Both the position numbers and the translations under genes were made by a program. The notes beneath the pieces were generated by a model. It did no database searches, had not been told where the DNA came from, and worked only from the letters and a program-made list of their open reading frames with translations. This document shows, piece after piece, positions 1 through 8,253 of a stretch of 64,000 nt of DNA. The stretch comes from Comamonadaceae bacterium (GTDB lineage Bacteria > Pseudomonadota > Gammaproteobacteria > Burkholderiales > Burkholderiaceae_C). The DNA lies in the NCBI GenBank assembly GCA_004144865.1, contig SEAY01000001.1, forward strand, positions 1 through 64,000, read 5' to 3'. The stretch's first letter is position 1. Every line of letters starts with the position of its first letter.

Positions 1-77
1 GTCTAGGATGGGGGGCATGGCGGGCACCGGTGGGTGGGGGAAGTGCGTTCATTCTGGCCACTGTCGCGCCGGCTGGC

Positions 78-118
78 TTGATCTGGAACAAGTCCCTGGT
101 GCGGTCGCGGCTTAACCT
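78..118 (+). promoter_or_regulatory. FNR/ANR-like box and -10 element upstream of the acyl-CoA synthetase fusion
   Basis: TTGATCTGGAACAA at 78-91 matches the FNR/Crp-family consensus TTGAT-N4-ATCAA with one mismatch in the right half-site. A -10-like TAACCT lies at 113-118. A start point near 125 would put the box centre about 40 bases upstream, the usual class II activator position. The ribosome site AAGGAG lies at 140-145, 11 bases before the ATG. Oxygen-responsive control is an inference from the site alone. Confidence 0.5.
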
Positions 119-156
119 GATGGCGCGGGCCTGTCCCGCAAGGAGCTTTCCGTCCC

Positions 157-2814
157 ATGAGCGTCCGCAACCTCGAATCCCTCTTCGCCCCGCGTTCCGT
201 GGCCGTGATCGGCGTATCGCAGCGGGAGGGCAGCCTGGGCGCAATCGTGCTGCGCAACCTGCTGCAGGGCGGCTTCCGGGGACCGGTGTGGCCGGTCAAC
301 CGGCGCGCCGCGGAGGTGCACGGCGTGCAGGTGTTCGCCGATCTCGACGCGCTCCCCGGCGTGCCCGACCTGGCCGTCATCTGCACGCCCGCGCCCACCG
401 TGCCGGGGCTGGTGGAGGCGCTCGGCCGCAAGGGCACGCGCGGGGTGATCGTGCTCTCGGCCGGGCTGAAGCAGCCTGGCGGGGAAGGGCGCACGCTGGA
501 GCAGGACATGCTGGAGGCCGCGAGGCCCCACCTGCTGCGCGTGCTCGGCCCCAACTGCATCGGCGCGCTGGTGCCCGGCATCGGACTCAATGCGAGCTTC
601 GCGCCGGGCAACGCACGCCGGGGACCGCTGGCTTTCGTCACGCAATCGGGCGCGCTGGCGACCGCCATGCTCGACTGGGCGAATGCGCAGGGCATCGGCT
701 TCTCGCACTTCATTTCGCTCGGCGACAGCGCCGACGTGGACTTCGGCGACGTGCTGGACTACCTCGCCAGCGACAGCGGCACGCGCGCGATCCTCATGTA
801 CGCGGAGTCGGTGAAGCATGCGCGCAAGTTCATGTCGGCGGCACGCGCCGCGGCCCGCAACAAGCCCGTGATCGTGGTGAAGGCCGGGCGCGCTCCCGAG
901 GGTGCGCGGGCGGCCGCTTCGCACACGGGCGCGCTGGCCGGATCCGACGCCGTGTTCGACGCCGCCGTGCGCCGCGCGGGCATGCTGCGCGTCGACACGC
1001 TGGAAGGCCTGTTCGACGCCGCCTCCACGCTGGCGCAGCCGCGGCCCTGGCGCGGCGAGCGCCTGGCGATCGTCACCAACGGCGGCGGTGCCGGCGTACT
1101 GGCCGCCGACGCCGTGGCGCTGGGCCGCGGAACGCTCGCCGCGCTGGCGCCGGAGACATTGCGGCAGCTCGATGCCTGCCTGCCCGCGCACTGGTCGCGC
1201 GCGAATCCCGTGGACCTGGTCGGCGACGCCCCGGTGGAACGCTATACCGAGGCGCTGAAGGTGCTGCTGGCGGCATCCGAGGTCGACGGCGTCCTGTTCA
1301 TGCATGCGCCGACGGCGATCGTGCCGGCCGCGGACATCGCGCGCGCCTGCCTCCCGCTGCTGCGCGAGGCGGCCAAGCCGGTCCTCACCTGCTGGCTCGG
1401 CGGCCAGACGGTCCAGCCCGCCCGCGCGCTGTGCGCCGAAGCGGGCCTGCCGGGCTACACGACGCCGGAACACGCGGTGGCCGGCTGGCTGCAGCTGGTG
1501 CAGTACCACCGCAACCAGGCTGCCCTGCTGCAATTGCCGGATGCGCAGCCGCGCGACCTGCGCGTCGACCGCGACGCGGCGCGCGCGCTCCTGCAGGACG
1601 CGCTGCGTGACGGCCGCGAGTGGCTGGACGAGGCGGAAGCCAAGCAGGTGCTGGAAGCGTACGGCGTCTCCGTGGTCCCCACCGTGCGCGTGCGCGATGC
1701 GGAAGAGGCCGCGGCGGCGGCGGGAAACCTCGGGTATCCCGTGGCGCTGAAGATCCTTTCACCGCAGATCCTGCACAAGACGGACGTCGGCGGGGTGGCG
1801 CTGGACCTGCAGTCGGCCGACGAGGTGCGTTCCGCGGCCATCCGCATGCGCCAATCCGTCGCCCGCCTGAGCCCGCACGCGCACGTCACGGGTTTCACGG
1901 TGCAGGCGATGGCCAATCGCCCGCAGGCGCAGGAGCTGATCGTCGGCCTCGCCGACGATGCGGTGTTCGGCCCCGTGCTGCTGTTCGGCGCGGGTGGCAC
2001 CGGGGTGGAAGCGCGGCCGGACAGCGCGCTGGCGCTGCCGCCGCTGAACGACGCGCTCGCGCACGAACTGATGGGCCGCACGCAGGTCGGCCCGCTGCTG
2101 GCAGGCTACCGAGGGCGCGCGGGCGTGGACCAGGGCGCGGTGGTGGACGTGATCCTGCGCGTCTCGCAGATGGCGTGCGACCTGGCCGAAGTCGCGGAGC
2201 TGGACATCAACCCGCTACTGGCCGATGCGCGCGGCGCGATCGCGCTGGACGCCCGCATCCGCGTGCGCCGCCCCAAGCCGGGCGAGGGCAGCCGGCTGGC
2301 CCTGCGTCCCTATCCGGCGGAACTGGAGGAGCGCTGGGACCTGGGCGGGCAGCCCTTGCACGTGCGCCCGATCCGCCCGCAGGACGGGCAGCGCATGGCG
2401 GATTTCTACGCGCGGGCGACACCGGGCGACCTGCGCCTGCGCTTCTTCCTTTCGCGCCGCGAAGTGCCGCTTTCGGAGCTGGCGCGCTACTGCCAGATCG
2501 ATTACGACCGCGACATGACTTTCGTGGCGCTGGACGGCGAACGCATGGCCGGCGAAGTGCGCGCGGTGTGCGACCCGGACAACCGGGTGGCGGAGTTCGC
2601 GGTGCAGGTCGCGTCGGCGTGGCAGAACCGCGGCCTGGGCCGCAGGCTGCTGGCGAAGCTGCTGGCCTACCTGCGCGCGCGCGGCACCGGCGAGGTCGTG
2701 GGGCAGTGCCTCCAGGAAAACCCGGGGATGATGGCCCTCGCGCGCGGCCTGGGCTTCGAGCTGCAGCCGCTGGAAGACGGCACGGTGCGCCTGCGGCTGC
2801 GGCTCGCGCCTTGA
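157..2814 (+). CDS. Bifunctional acetate-CoA ligase (NDP-forming)-like / GNAT acetyltransferase
   Basis: This 885-residue fusion has the layout of bacterial Pat-type protein acetyltransferases. From the N-terminus it has a CoA-binding Rossmann domain (about 8-100), succinyl-CoA synthetase-like domains (about 150-450), an ATP-grasp domain (about 480-690, with GYPVALKILSPQILHKTD) and a C-terminal GNAT domain (about 720-880, with the acetyl-CoA loop QNRGLGRRLL). Such proteins acetylate lysines of metabolic enzymes, typically acetyl-CoA synthetase. The stretch ASHTGALAGSD keeps a histidine at about residue 256, where active ADP-forming acetyl-CoA synthetases carry their phosphorylated His. In Salmonella Pat this position is reported to be lost, so the synthetase half here could be active. 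The start is supported by AAGGAG. The gene stands alone behind an FNR-like box. Confidence 0.9.
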   Translation: MSVRNLESLFAPRSVAVIGVSQREGSLGAIVLRNLLQGGFRGPVWPVNRRAAEVHGVQVFADLDALPGVPDLAVICTPAPTVPGLVEALGRKGTRGVIVLSAGLKQPGGEGRTLEQDMLEAARPHLLRVLGPNCIGALVPGIGLNASFAPGNARRGPLAFVTQSGALATAMLDWANAQGIGFSHFISLGDSADVDFGDVLDYLASDSGTRAILMYAESVKHARKFMSAARAAARNKPVIVVKAGRAPEGARAAASHTGALAGSDAVFDAAVRRAGMLRVDTLEGLFDAASTLAQPRPWRGERLAIVTNGGGAGVLAADAVALGRGTLAALAPETLRQLDACLPAHWSRANPVDLVGDAPVERYTEALKVLLAASEVDGVLFMHAPTAIVPAADIARACLPLLREAAKPVLTCWLGGQTVQPARALCAEAGLPGYTTPEHAVAGWLQLVQYHRNQAALLQLPDAQPRDLRVDRDAARALLQDALRDGREWLDEAEAKQVLEAYGVSVVPTVRVRDAEEAAAAAGNLGYPVALKILSPQILHKTDVGGVALDLQSADEVRSAAIRMRQSVARLSPHAHVTGFTVQAMANRPQAQELIVGLADDAVFGPVLLFGAGGTGVEARPDSALALPPLNDALAHELMGRTQVGPLLAGYRGRAGVDQGAVVDVILRVSQMACDLAEVAELDINPLLADARGAIALDARIRVRRPKPGEGSRLALRPYPAELEERWDLGGQPLHVRPIRPQDGQRMADFYARATPGDLRLRFFLSRREVPLSELARYCQIDYDRDMTFVALDGERMAGEVRAVCDPDNRVAEFAVQVASAWQNRGLGRRLLAKLLAYLRARGTGEVVGQCLQENPGMMALARGLGFELQPLEDGTVRLRLRLAP

Positions 2815-2839
2815 TCGCATTTGTCCAAATGGATATGAT
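2811..2839 (+). promoter_or_regulatory. Sigma-70-type promoter with an embedded palindromic operator
   Basis: A -35 TTGATC (2811-2816, overlapping the stop codon of the preceding gene) and a -10 TATGAT (2834-2839) are separated by exactly 17 bases. The spacer holds the palindrome ATTTG-TC-CAAAT (2819-2830), a plausible site for a dimeric winged-helix repressor such as the MarR protein encoded just downstream. The elements are visible; binding by that protein is inferred. Confidence 0.55.
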
Positions 2840-2845
2840 GGCCCG

Positions 2846-2916
2846 GCGGCCGACCAGCCGCGAGCGAGCCCTGACGGGATTCCTTGCCCGGTGCCCCCGA
2901 AAGGGGGCATTTTTTT
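2846..2916 (+). ncRNA. Candidate small RNA or terminated leader ahead of the marR gene
   Basis: Between the promoter at 2811-2839 and a strong terminator ending at 2916 lies a non-coding stretch of about 70 bases. It has three successive stems: GCGGC/GCCGC (2846-2850 with 2857-2861), CGGG/CCCG (2875-2878 with 2887-2890) and the terminator. It could be a short stand-alone RNA, or an attenuated leader that controls read-through into the MarR gene starting at 2961. I do not recognise it as a named RNA family. Confidence 0.4.
2892..2916 (+). terminator. Rho-independent terminator
   Basis: A perfect 7-base stem, TGCCCCC (2892-2898) with GGGGGCA (2903-2909), closes a GAAA loop and is followed by seven T residues (2910-2916). 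It ends either the upstream acyl-CoA synthetase transcript or the short RNA that starts near 2846. Confidence 0.85.
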
Positions 2917-2960
2917 GCGCGCCGTGCGCGGCGTCCGCGCCGGCCCCTAAGATCGCGGCC

Positions 2961-3473
2961 ATGGCCAGCACAGGCACTCCACGAGAAAAAACGGCGGCCC
3001 GCAACGAACCCGAACCCGCGGCGCGCGTGCTGCGGCGCTTCCGCCTCGTCTTCAACGCGGTCCGCACCCATTTCCGCGCGGTCGAGACGCGCGCCGGCAT
3101 CTCTGGGGCGCAGCTGTGGGCGCTGAGCGTGGTGCAGGCCCAGCCCGGGATCGGCGTGGGCGGCCTGGCCCAGGCCATGGATGTCCACCAATCCACCGCC
3201 AGCAATCTCCTGCGCGCCTTGCTCGAGGCCGGCCTCGTGGTCTCGGCCAAGGGAGAGGAAGACCGGCGCGCGGTTCGCCTGCAGCTGACGGCACGCGGGC
3301 GCCGAGTCCTTGCCAAGGCGCCTGGACCGTTCAGCGGCGTGCTACCCGAGGCGCTCTCGCGGCTGGACAAGCGCACGCTGGCGCGGCTCGAGCGCGACCT
3401 CGGGGCCGTGATCGAGGAGCTCGGCGCCGACGAGGGCGGCGCCAACATCCCGCTGGGCAGCGACGGCCGCTGA
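2961..3473 (+). CDS. MarR-family transcriptional regulator
   Basis: A protein of 170 residues with a winged helix-turn-helix core (about residues 40-140). It contains GVGGLAQAMDVHQSTASNLL (recognition helix region), followed by GLVVSAKGEEDRRAVRLQLT, the wing with the conserved D-R-R of the MarR family. The first 25 residues are polar and poorly conserved. MarR proteins bind palindromes as dimers and often respond to phenolic or oxidising ligands; the ligand here is unknown. The ATG at 2961 is the first in frame after the terminator, and the upstream palindrome ATTTGTCCAAAT is a natural autoregulation site. otsA starts 93 bases downstream on the same strand. Confidence 0.85.
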   Translation: MASTGTPREKTAARNEPEPAARVLRRFRLVFNAVRTHFRAVETRAGISGAQLWALSVVQAQPGIGVGGLAQAMDVHQSTASNLLRALLEAGLVVSAKGEEDRRAVRLQLTARGRRVLAKAPGPFSGVLPEALSRLDKRTLARLERDLGAVIEELGADEGGANIPLGSDGR

Positions 3474-3565
3474 CCGTCGAGCACGCGCGGCCGGGCAGGG
3501 CGGCGCCCGCGCCGAGGTACATTTGGCCACATGCAAACCACTCTCCTGCCGGGTTCTTCACGCGG

Positions 3566-5803
3566 ATGAAGACGTTTCGACTGCAATTGCGCTTCCTGCT
3601 CCCGCTGGTGGCGATCCTCACGCTCACCGCCTACCTGGCGGTGCCCCTCATGGACAAGCTCACGCTGCGCTGGTTCGCGCGCGACCTCGACATGCGCGGC
3701 AGCCTCGTGGCCAACGCGCTGTCCGAGTCGATCGCGGATGCCCTGCAGTATTCGCGCACGCGCCGGGTGGAGTCGCTGTTCGAGCGCGCGCTGCAGGACG
3801 AGCGCCTGGTCGGGATCGGCTGGTGTTCGGAAGCCGACGAGGTGGGGCACCGCACGGCGCAGTTCCCCCGCGACCTCACCTGCCCGCGCGCCCGCGAACT
3901 GTCGGTCGGCCGCGATCCCGCGCTGCAGCTCGAGGGCGGCCCCGTCCACATCAGCGTCCATTCCATCACCACCGACGTGGGGCCGATGGGAAGCCTGGTG
4001 CTGCTGCACGACCTGAGCTTCATCGAGCGGCGCAGCCAGGACACGCGCAAGTACCTGATCATCCTGATCGCGGGACTGGGCGGCGCCATCGCGCTCGTCA
4101 CCGTGATCGTGGCCCAGCTCAGCTGGCGCGGCTGGGTCTCGGGCGCCCAGGCGTTGCTGCGCGGCGAGGGCCTGGTGAAGCCGCTGATGTCGGGATCGCC
4201 CGAACTCGCGCCGCTGGCCGAGGAACTGCGGCAGCGCCTGCGCGACCTCGAGGACGAGTACCGGCGGATGCAGAAGCCGGACACGGTCTGGAGCCCGGAA
4301 CGCCTGCAGTCGCTGTTGCAGACGCAGCTGCGAGGCGACCAGGTGATCGTGGTGTCCAACCGCGAGCCCTACATGCACCAGCTGGTGGAGGGCAAGCTGG
4401 TCGTGCAGCGGCCGGCGAGCGGCCTGGTGACGGCGGTGGAACCGGTGATGCGCGCCTGCTCCGGCACCTGGATCGCGCATGGCAGCGGAACCGGCGACCG
4501 CCAGGCGGTGGACAAGCACGACCGCGTGCTGCTTCCGCCGGGCCAGGACGACTACCTGCTGCGCCGCCTGTGGCTCACGCCCGAGCAGGAGCAGGGCTAT
4601 TACTACGGCTTCGCCAACGAGGGACTCTGGCCCCTTTGCCACGTCGCGCACGTGCGGCCGGTCTTCCGCGAAGGCGACTGGCAGCATTACCGCGAGGTGA
4701 ACCAGCTGTTCGCCGACGCGGTGGTGGCCGAGGCGCGCAGCGAGGACCCGATCATCCTGGTGCAGGACTACCACTTCGCCCTGCTGCCGGCGATGGTGCG
4801 CAAGAAGCTGCCGCGCGCGACCATCCTGACCTTCTGGCACATTCCCTGGCCCAATCCGGAGTCCTTCGGCATCTGCCCGTGGCGCAGCGAGATCCTGGAA
4901 GGCATGCTGGGCAGCACCATCCTGGGCTTCCACACGCGCTACCACTGCAAGAACTTCATCGAGACGGTGGACCGCTACCTGGAGGCACGCATCGAGCACG
5001 AGCACTCCACCATCACCTTCGGCGGCGAGCAGACGCTGGTGGAGGCCTATCCGATCTCGATCGAATGGCCCACCGCCGCCGAATCGCAGTCCTGGCCCAC
5101 GCCCGAACAGTGCCGCGCGGAGGTGTTCCAGCAGCTGGGCATCCCCACCGGCGACTTCCTGGCCGTGGGCGTGGACCGCTTCGACTACACCAAGGGCATC
5201 CTGGAGCGGCTCAATGCGGTGGAGCGGATGCTGGAGAAGCATCCGGAGATGCAGCAGCGCTTCACCTTCGTGCAGGTGGCGGCGCCTTCACGCGGTGCGC
5301 TGGAGGAATACCGGTCGTTCCGCGAACGCATCGAACGAGTGACCGAGCGCATCAACGCGCGGTTCGGGCGCCCCGAAGCGCCCGTGGTGCGCCTGCTGGC
5401 GCAGCACCACGACCACGACGCGGTGAACCGGCTCTACCGGGCGGCCGACGTGTGCCTGGTGACCAGCCTGCACGACGGCATGAACCTGGTGTGCAAGGAA
5501 TTCGTGGCGGCCCGCGACGACGAGCGCGGCGTGCTGGTCCTCAGCCGCTTCGCGGGGGCGGCGCGCGAGATGCCGGAGGCGCTGATCGTGAACCCATATC
5601 ACGTGGAAGAGACGGCGGACGCCCTGCACCAGGCGCTCACCATGCCGGCGGCGGAGCAGCGCGAGCGCATGGCGAGCCTGCGCAGCACGGTGCACGAGTT
5701 CAACGTGTACCGCTGGGCGGGCCGGATGCTGTCGGATGCGGCCCGCCTGCGGCTGCGGCAGCGGGTGTCGGAGCGGGTGCTGCGGCACGCGCAGGCCGAA
5801 TAG
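3566..5803 (+). CDS. otsA: Membrane-anchored alpha,alpha-trehalose-phosphate synthase (UDP-forming)
   Basis: The protein has 745 residues; the catalytic GT20 domain occupies about residues 259-740. Characteristic stretches are [62 protein letters not shown] and [16 protein letters not shown]. It transfers glucose from UDP-glucose to glucose-6-phosphate, giving trehalose-6-phosphate for osmotic and desiccation protection. Unlike the roughly 470-residue E. coli OtsA, it carries about 250 extra N-terminal residues: one membrane segment at about 7-27, a roughly 130-residue extracytoplasmic stretch, a second membrane segment at about 158-182, and a linker resembling a sensor-kinase input module. 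No trehalose phosphatase gene lies in the window. The last 104 bases overlap the convergent radical SAM gene. Confidence 0.9.
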   Translation: MKTFRLQLRFLLPLVAILTLTAYLAVPLMDKLTLRWFARDLDMRGSLVANALSESIADALQYSRTRRVESLFERALQDERLVGIGWCSEADEVGHRTAQFPRDLTCPRARELSVGRDPALQLEGGPVHISVHSITTDVGPMGSLVLLHDLSFIERRSQDTRKYLIILIAGLGGAIALVTVIVAQLSWRGWVSGAQALLRGEGLVKPLMSGSPELAPLAEELRQRLRDLEDEYRRMQKPDTVWSPERLQSLLQTQLRGDQVIVVSNREPYMHQLVEGKLVVQRPASGLVTAVEPVMRACSGTWIAHGSGTGDRQAVDKHDRVLLPPGQDDYLLRRLWLTPEQEQGYYYGFANEGLWPLCHVAHVRPVFREGDWQHYREVNQLFADAVVAEARSEDPIILVQDYHFALLPAMVRKKLPRATILTFWHIPWPNPESFGICPWRSEILEGMLGSTILGFHTRYHCKNFIETVDRYLEARIEHEHSTITFGGEQTLVEAYPISIEWPTAAESQSWPTPEQCRAEVFQQLGIPTGDFLAVGVDRFDYTKGILERLNAVERMLEKHPEMQQRFTFVQVAAPSRGALEEYRSFRERIERVTERINARFGRPEAPVVRLLAQHHDHDAVNRLYRAADVCLVTSLHDGMNLVCKEFVAARDDERGVLVLSRFAGAAREMPEALIVNPYHVEETADALHQALTMPAAEQRERMASLRSTVHEFNVYRWAGRMLSDAARLRLRQRVSERVLRHAQAE

Positions 5804-6848
5804 GGACGATGCGCGCGGCGCGGGCGCGCAGCTGCCCGCAGCCCGCGTCCACGTCCTGCCCCGCCGACTGCCGCAGCTTGGTGAGGATGCCGCGCCGGTG
5901 CAGGGTGCGGGCGATCTCCGCGGCGCGTTCCCACGAAGGCCGGCGGAAATCGAGCCCGTCGACCGCGTTGAACGGGATCATGTTCAGCACGCCGTACTTG
6001 CCGGAGAGCAGCCGGACGATGCCATCGAGCTCCTCGGCGGAATCGTTCACACCTTCCAGCAGCGTCCACTGGTACTGGATCGGGTAGCCCGTGGCGCGGG
6101 CATAGCGCTCGCCGGCATCCACCAGTTCCTCCGGCGTCATGCGCGGCGCGCGCGGCAGCATCTGCGCGCGCAGGTCCGCGCGGGTGGTGTGCAGCGAAAG
6201 CGCCAGTGCCGGCTTCACCAGGCCCAGCGGCAGCCGCTCGAACACGCGCGGATCGCCCACGGTGGAGAACACCAGGCTCTTGTGGCCGATGCCGCCGAGC
6301 GTGCCGAGCACCTCGATGGCCTCCAGCACGTTGTCGAGGTTGTGGGCGGGCTCGCCCATGCCCATGAAGACCACCTTCTTCACCGCGCGGCGCGATCGGG
6401 CCAGCGCGACCTGGGCGACGATCTCCGCGCTGCCGACCTGGCGCAGCAGGCCGTCCCGGCCCGTCATGCAGAAGACGCAACCGACTGCGCAGCCCACCTG
6501 CGTGGAGACGCAGAGACCCTCGCGCGGCAGCAGGACGCTTTCCACGGTCTGGCCGTCGGCGAGTGCGACCAGCAGGCGCTCGGAACCGTCGGTGCCGGGA
6601 TGCGCGGATTGCAGGCGGGCGATGGAGTCCAGGCCCGCTTCGATCTCCGGCAAGGCGCCCAGCAGGCTGTGCGGCAAGAAGGTCTCGGGCACGCGCTTGC
6701 CACCGCGCTGGGGCAGGGCGTTGGCCCACAGCCGGAGCACCCGCCGCTCGTGCGCAGGCCCGGCACCGGCTGCGCGCAGCCGGGCCCGCCAATGCGCCAT
6801 CTGGCGGGGTTCTGCCGCGGCCGTGTCCACGCTGATTCCGGAATCCAT
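5700..6848 (-). CDS. RlmN-like radical SAM RNA methyltransferase
   Basis: The 382-residue protein carries the radical SAM cluster motif C120-x3-C124-x2-C127 (GCAVGCVFCMTG), followed by VVFMGMGEPAHNLDNVL, SLHTTRADLRAQMLPRAPR and NMIPFNAVDG. These are landmarks of the RlmN/Cfr family, which methylates C2 of adenosine in 23S rRNA (and tRNA). The second catalytic cysteine is present in DAGCGQL, so the mechanism looks intact. It is probably a paralogue of the housekeeping rlmN, since the N-terminal region is diverged. The Ala/Pro-rich C-terminal tail of about 40 residues reads back into the 3' end of otsA. The next gene, arsR, is divergent. Confidence 0.82.
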   Translation of the reverse strand: MDSGISVDTAAAEPRQMAHWRARLRAAGAGPAHERRVLRLWANALPQRGGKRVPETFLPHSLLGALPEIEAGLDSIARLQSAHPGTDGSERLLVALADGQTVESVLLPREGLCVSTQVGCAVGCVFCMTGRDGLLRQVGSAEIVAQVALARSRRAVKKVVFMGMGEPAHNLDNVLEAIEVLGTLGGIGHKSLVFSTVGDPRVFERLPLGLVKPALALSLHTTRADLRAQMLPRAPRMTPEELVDAGERYARATGYPIQYQWTLLEGVNDSAEELDGIVRLLSGKYGVLNMIPFNAVDGLDFRRPSWERAAEIARTLHRRGILTKLRQSAGQDVDAGCGQLRARAARIVPIRPARAAAPAPTPAAAAAGGPHPTASGPPSGTR

Positions 6849-6899
6849 TGGGGCCAGTGTACCCAGCGCGTCCGGACGACCGGGCCGCGAAAGAGGTCA

Positions 6900-6928
6900 T
6901 TTCCACAATTCTCGAATTGCAGTAGGAT
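6900..6928 (+). promoter_or_regulatory. ars promoter with palindromic ArsR operator
   Basis: A -35-like TTTCCA (6900-6905) and a -10-like TAGGAT (6923-6928) are 17 bases apart. The perfect palindrome CAATTC-TC-GAATTG (6906-6919) fills most of the spacer, where a bound repressor would block polymerase. Transcription would start close to the arsR ATG at 6936, leaving almost no leader. Confidence 0.6.
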
Positions 6929-6935
6929 TGCCGCC

Positions 6936-7262
6936 ATGACAGAAGCCGAAGTCGTCAAATCCCTCGCCGCGCTGGCGCAGCCGGTGCGCCTGCAGGTCTT
7001 TCGCGCCCTGGTGATCGCCGGCCCGCGCGGCATGACGCCTTCGACGATGGCCGAAGGCCTGGGCATCCCGGCGAGTTCGCTCTCCTTCCACTTGAAGGAG
7101 CTGGCCCAGGCCGGCCTGGTGACCCAGGAGCGGGCCAGCCGCAACCTCATCTACCGCGCGGCGTTCGGCCACATGAACGAGCTGCTCGGTTTCCTCACCC
7201 AGAACTGCTGCGAGGGCGCCGCCTGCGAAGTCGACGCCGCCGCGGATGCGTGCAACTGCTGA
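6936..7262 (+). CDS. arsR: ArsR-family arsenic-responsive repressor
   Basis: A 108-residue winged-helix repressor; the ArsR recognition-helix pattern PASSLSFHLKELAQAGLV is at about 45-62. The metal site is not the E. coli-type CVC in the DNA-binding helix. Instead cysteines cluster at the C-terminus: C91-C92, C97, C106 and C108. This resembles the Acidithiobacillus-type ArsR, where a C-terminal Cys-Cys-x5-Cys triad binds arsenite or methylarsenite. It heads the arsenic operon and probably represses it through the palindrome at 6906-6919. The gap to arsI is 19 bases. Confidence 0.9.
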   Translation: MTEAEVVKSLAALAQPVRLQVFRALVIAGPRGMTPSTMAEGLGIPASSLSFHLKELAQAGLVTQERASRNLIYRAAFGHMNELLGFLTQNCCEGAACEVDAAADACNC

Positions 7263-7281
7263 CCCTGCCCAAGGAGATCCC

Positions 7282-7755
7282 ATGAAGCGCTTCCACATCC
7301 ACACCCATGTCGAGGACCTGCAGGCTAGCATCGCCTTCTACTCCAAGCTGTTCGCGGCGCAACCCGCGCGTGTCGAGAGCGATTACGCGAAATGGATGCT
7401 CGAGGACCCGCGCGTGAACTTCGCCATTTCCACCCGCGGCGACAAGCCGGGCATCGACCACCTGGGCTTCCAGACGGACACCGAGGAAGAACTCGCCGAA
7501 CTGAAAGCGCGGGCGGAAGCGGCGGACATGTCCTTGCTGGACGAGGGCGCCACGACCTGCTGCTATGCGCGCAGCGACAAGCACTGGGTCACCGATCCCC
7601 AGGGCATCGCCTGGGAGCATTTCCACACGCTGGGCAACATCCCCGTGTTCAGCGAGAAGGACAAGGTCCAGGCCGCGCCGGAAGCGTCCGCCTGCTGCGC
7701 GCCGCGCGGCAAGCCGGTGGGCATCCCGGTGAAGGCCGGCACGCCGTGCTGCTGA
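7282..7755 (+). CDS. arsI: ArsI/CadI-family VOC protein, probable C-As lyase
   Basis: A 157-residue vicinal-oxygen-chelate (glyoxalase-fold) protein. ArsI splits the carbon-arsenic bond of trivalent organoarsenicals such as methylarsenite, using Fe(II) and oxygen. The diagnostic vicinal pair C93-C94 sits in TTCCYARSDKHWVTDPQG. Likely iron ligands are a His near the N-terminus (H6 or H8), H60 in IDHLGF and E112 in WEHF. Two further Cys pairs in the tail (C138-C139 and C156-C157) may help hold arsenic. The start has a good AAGGAGAT site. Some relatives are labelled cadmium-induced CadI, but the ars context favours ArsI. Confidence 0.88.
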   Translation: MKRFHIHTHVEDLQASIAFYSKLFAAQPARVESDYAKWMLEDPRVNFAISTRGDKPGIDHLGFQTDTEEELAELKARAEAADMSLLDEGATTCCYARSDKHWVTDPQGIAWEHFHTLGNIPVFSEKDKVQAAPEASACCAPRGKPVGIPVKAGTPCC

Positions 7756-7762
7756 ACGGGCC

Positions 7763-8251
7763 ATGACCACCAACGTCCTGATCCTCTGCACCCACAACTC
7801 CGCGCGCAGCGTCCTCGCCGAAGGCATGCTCGATCACTGGGCGCGCCGGTTCGGAAAGGATGTCCGCGCGTACAGCGCGGGCAGCGCGCCCAGCGGGCGC
7901 GTCAATCCCTGCGCGCTGGAAGCGCTGGGCAACGCAGGCGTCGATACGGCGGGCTACCGCAGCAAGAGCTGGGACACGTTCACGGAGCAGGGCGCCCCGG
8001 AGATGCGGATCGTCATCACCGTCTGCGACAGCGCGGCGGCCGAGCAGTGCCCGTACTGGCCCGGTAGCCCGGTGAAGGTCCATTGGGGCTATCCGGATCC
8101 CTCGAACGCGCCGGAGGCGGCGAAGAAAGACGCCTTCGAACTCACGCGCCAGGCGATCGGCTACCGCATGCTGCAGCTGCTGCAGTTGCCCATCGAGGAC
8201 ATGAACGACCACGAGCTGCAGCAGGCTCTCACCAAGATCTCGAAGTCCTGA
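7763..8251 (+). CDS. arsC: Arsenate reductase, low-molecular-weight phosphatase type
   Basis: A 162-residue protein of the low-molecular-weight tyrosine-phosphatase fold. The P-loop C9-THNSA-R15-S is the C-x5-R active site, and D112 in YPDPSNAP is the likely general acid. C88 and C96, in VCDSAAAEQCPYWPG, fit the second and third redox cysteines that relay electrons to thioredoxin or mycothiol/glutaredoxin in this class. It reduces arsenate to arsenite for export by the Acr3 pump encoded next. It begins 7 bases after arsI and ends 2 bases before acr3, so the genes are probably translationally coupled. Confidence 0.9.
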   Translation: MTTNVLILCTHNSARSVLAEGMLDHWARRFGKDVRAYSAGSAPSGRVNPCALEALGNAGVDTAGYRSKSWDTFTEQGAPEMRIVITVCDSAAAEQCPYWPGSPVKVHWGYPDPSNAPEAAKKDAFELTRQAIGYRMLQLLQLPIEDMNDHELQQALTKISKS

Positions 8252-8253
8252 CC

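Noticed and set aside
1..156. A possible start of a minus-strand gene at the left edge
   Set aside because: The open frame there overlaps the acyl-CoA fusion in antisense and has no ribosome site or domain; the stretch is better explained as a promoter region.
3520..3560. ATTTG and CAAA half-sites upstream of otsA as a second MarR operator
   Set aside because: The spacing differs from the palindrome at 2819-2830 and the match is partial, so no site is called.
2207..5242. A 1011-codon minus-strand open frame under otsA and the acyl-CoA fusion
   Set aside because: It crosses a terminator, the marR gene and otsA in antisense, and shows no domain; the sense genes are clear.
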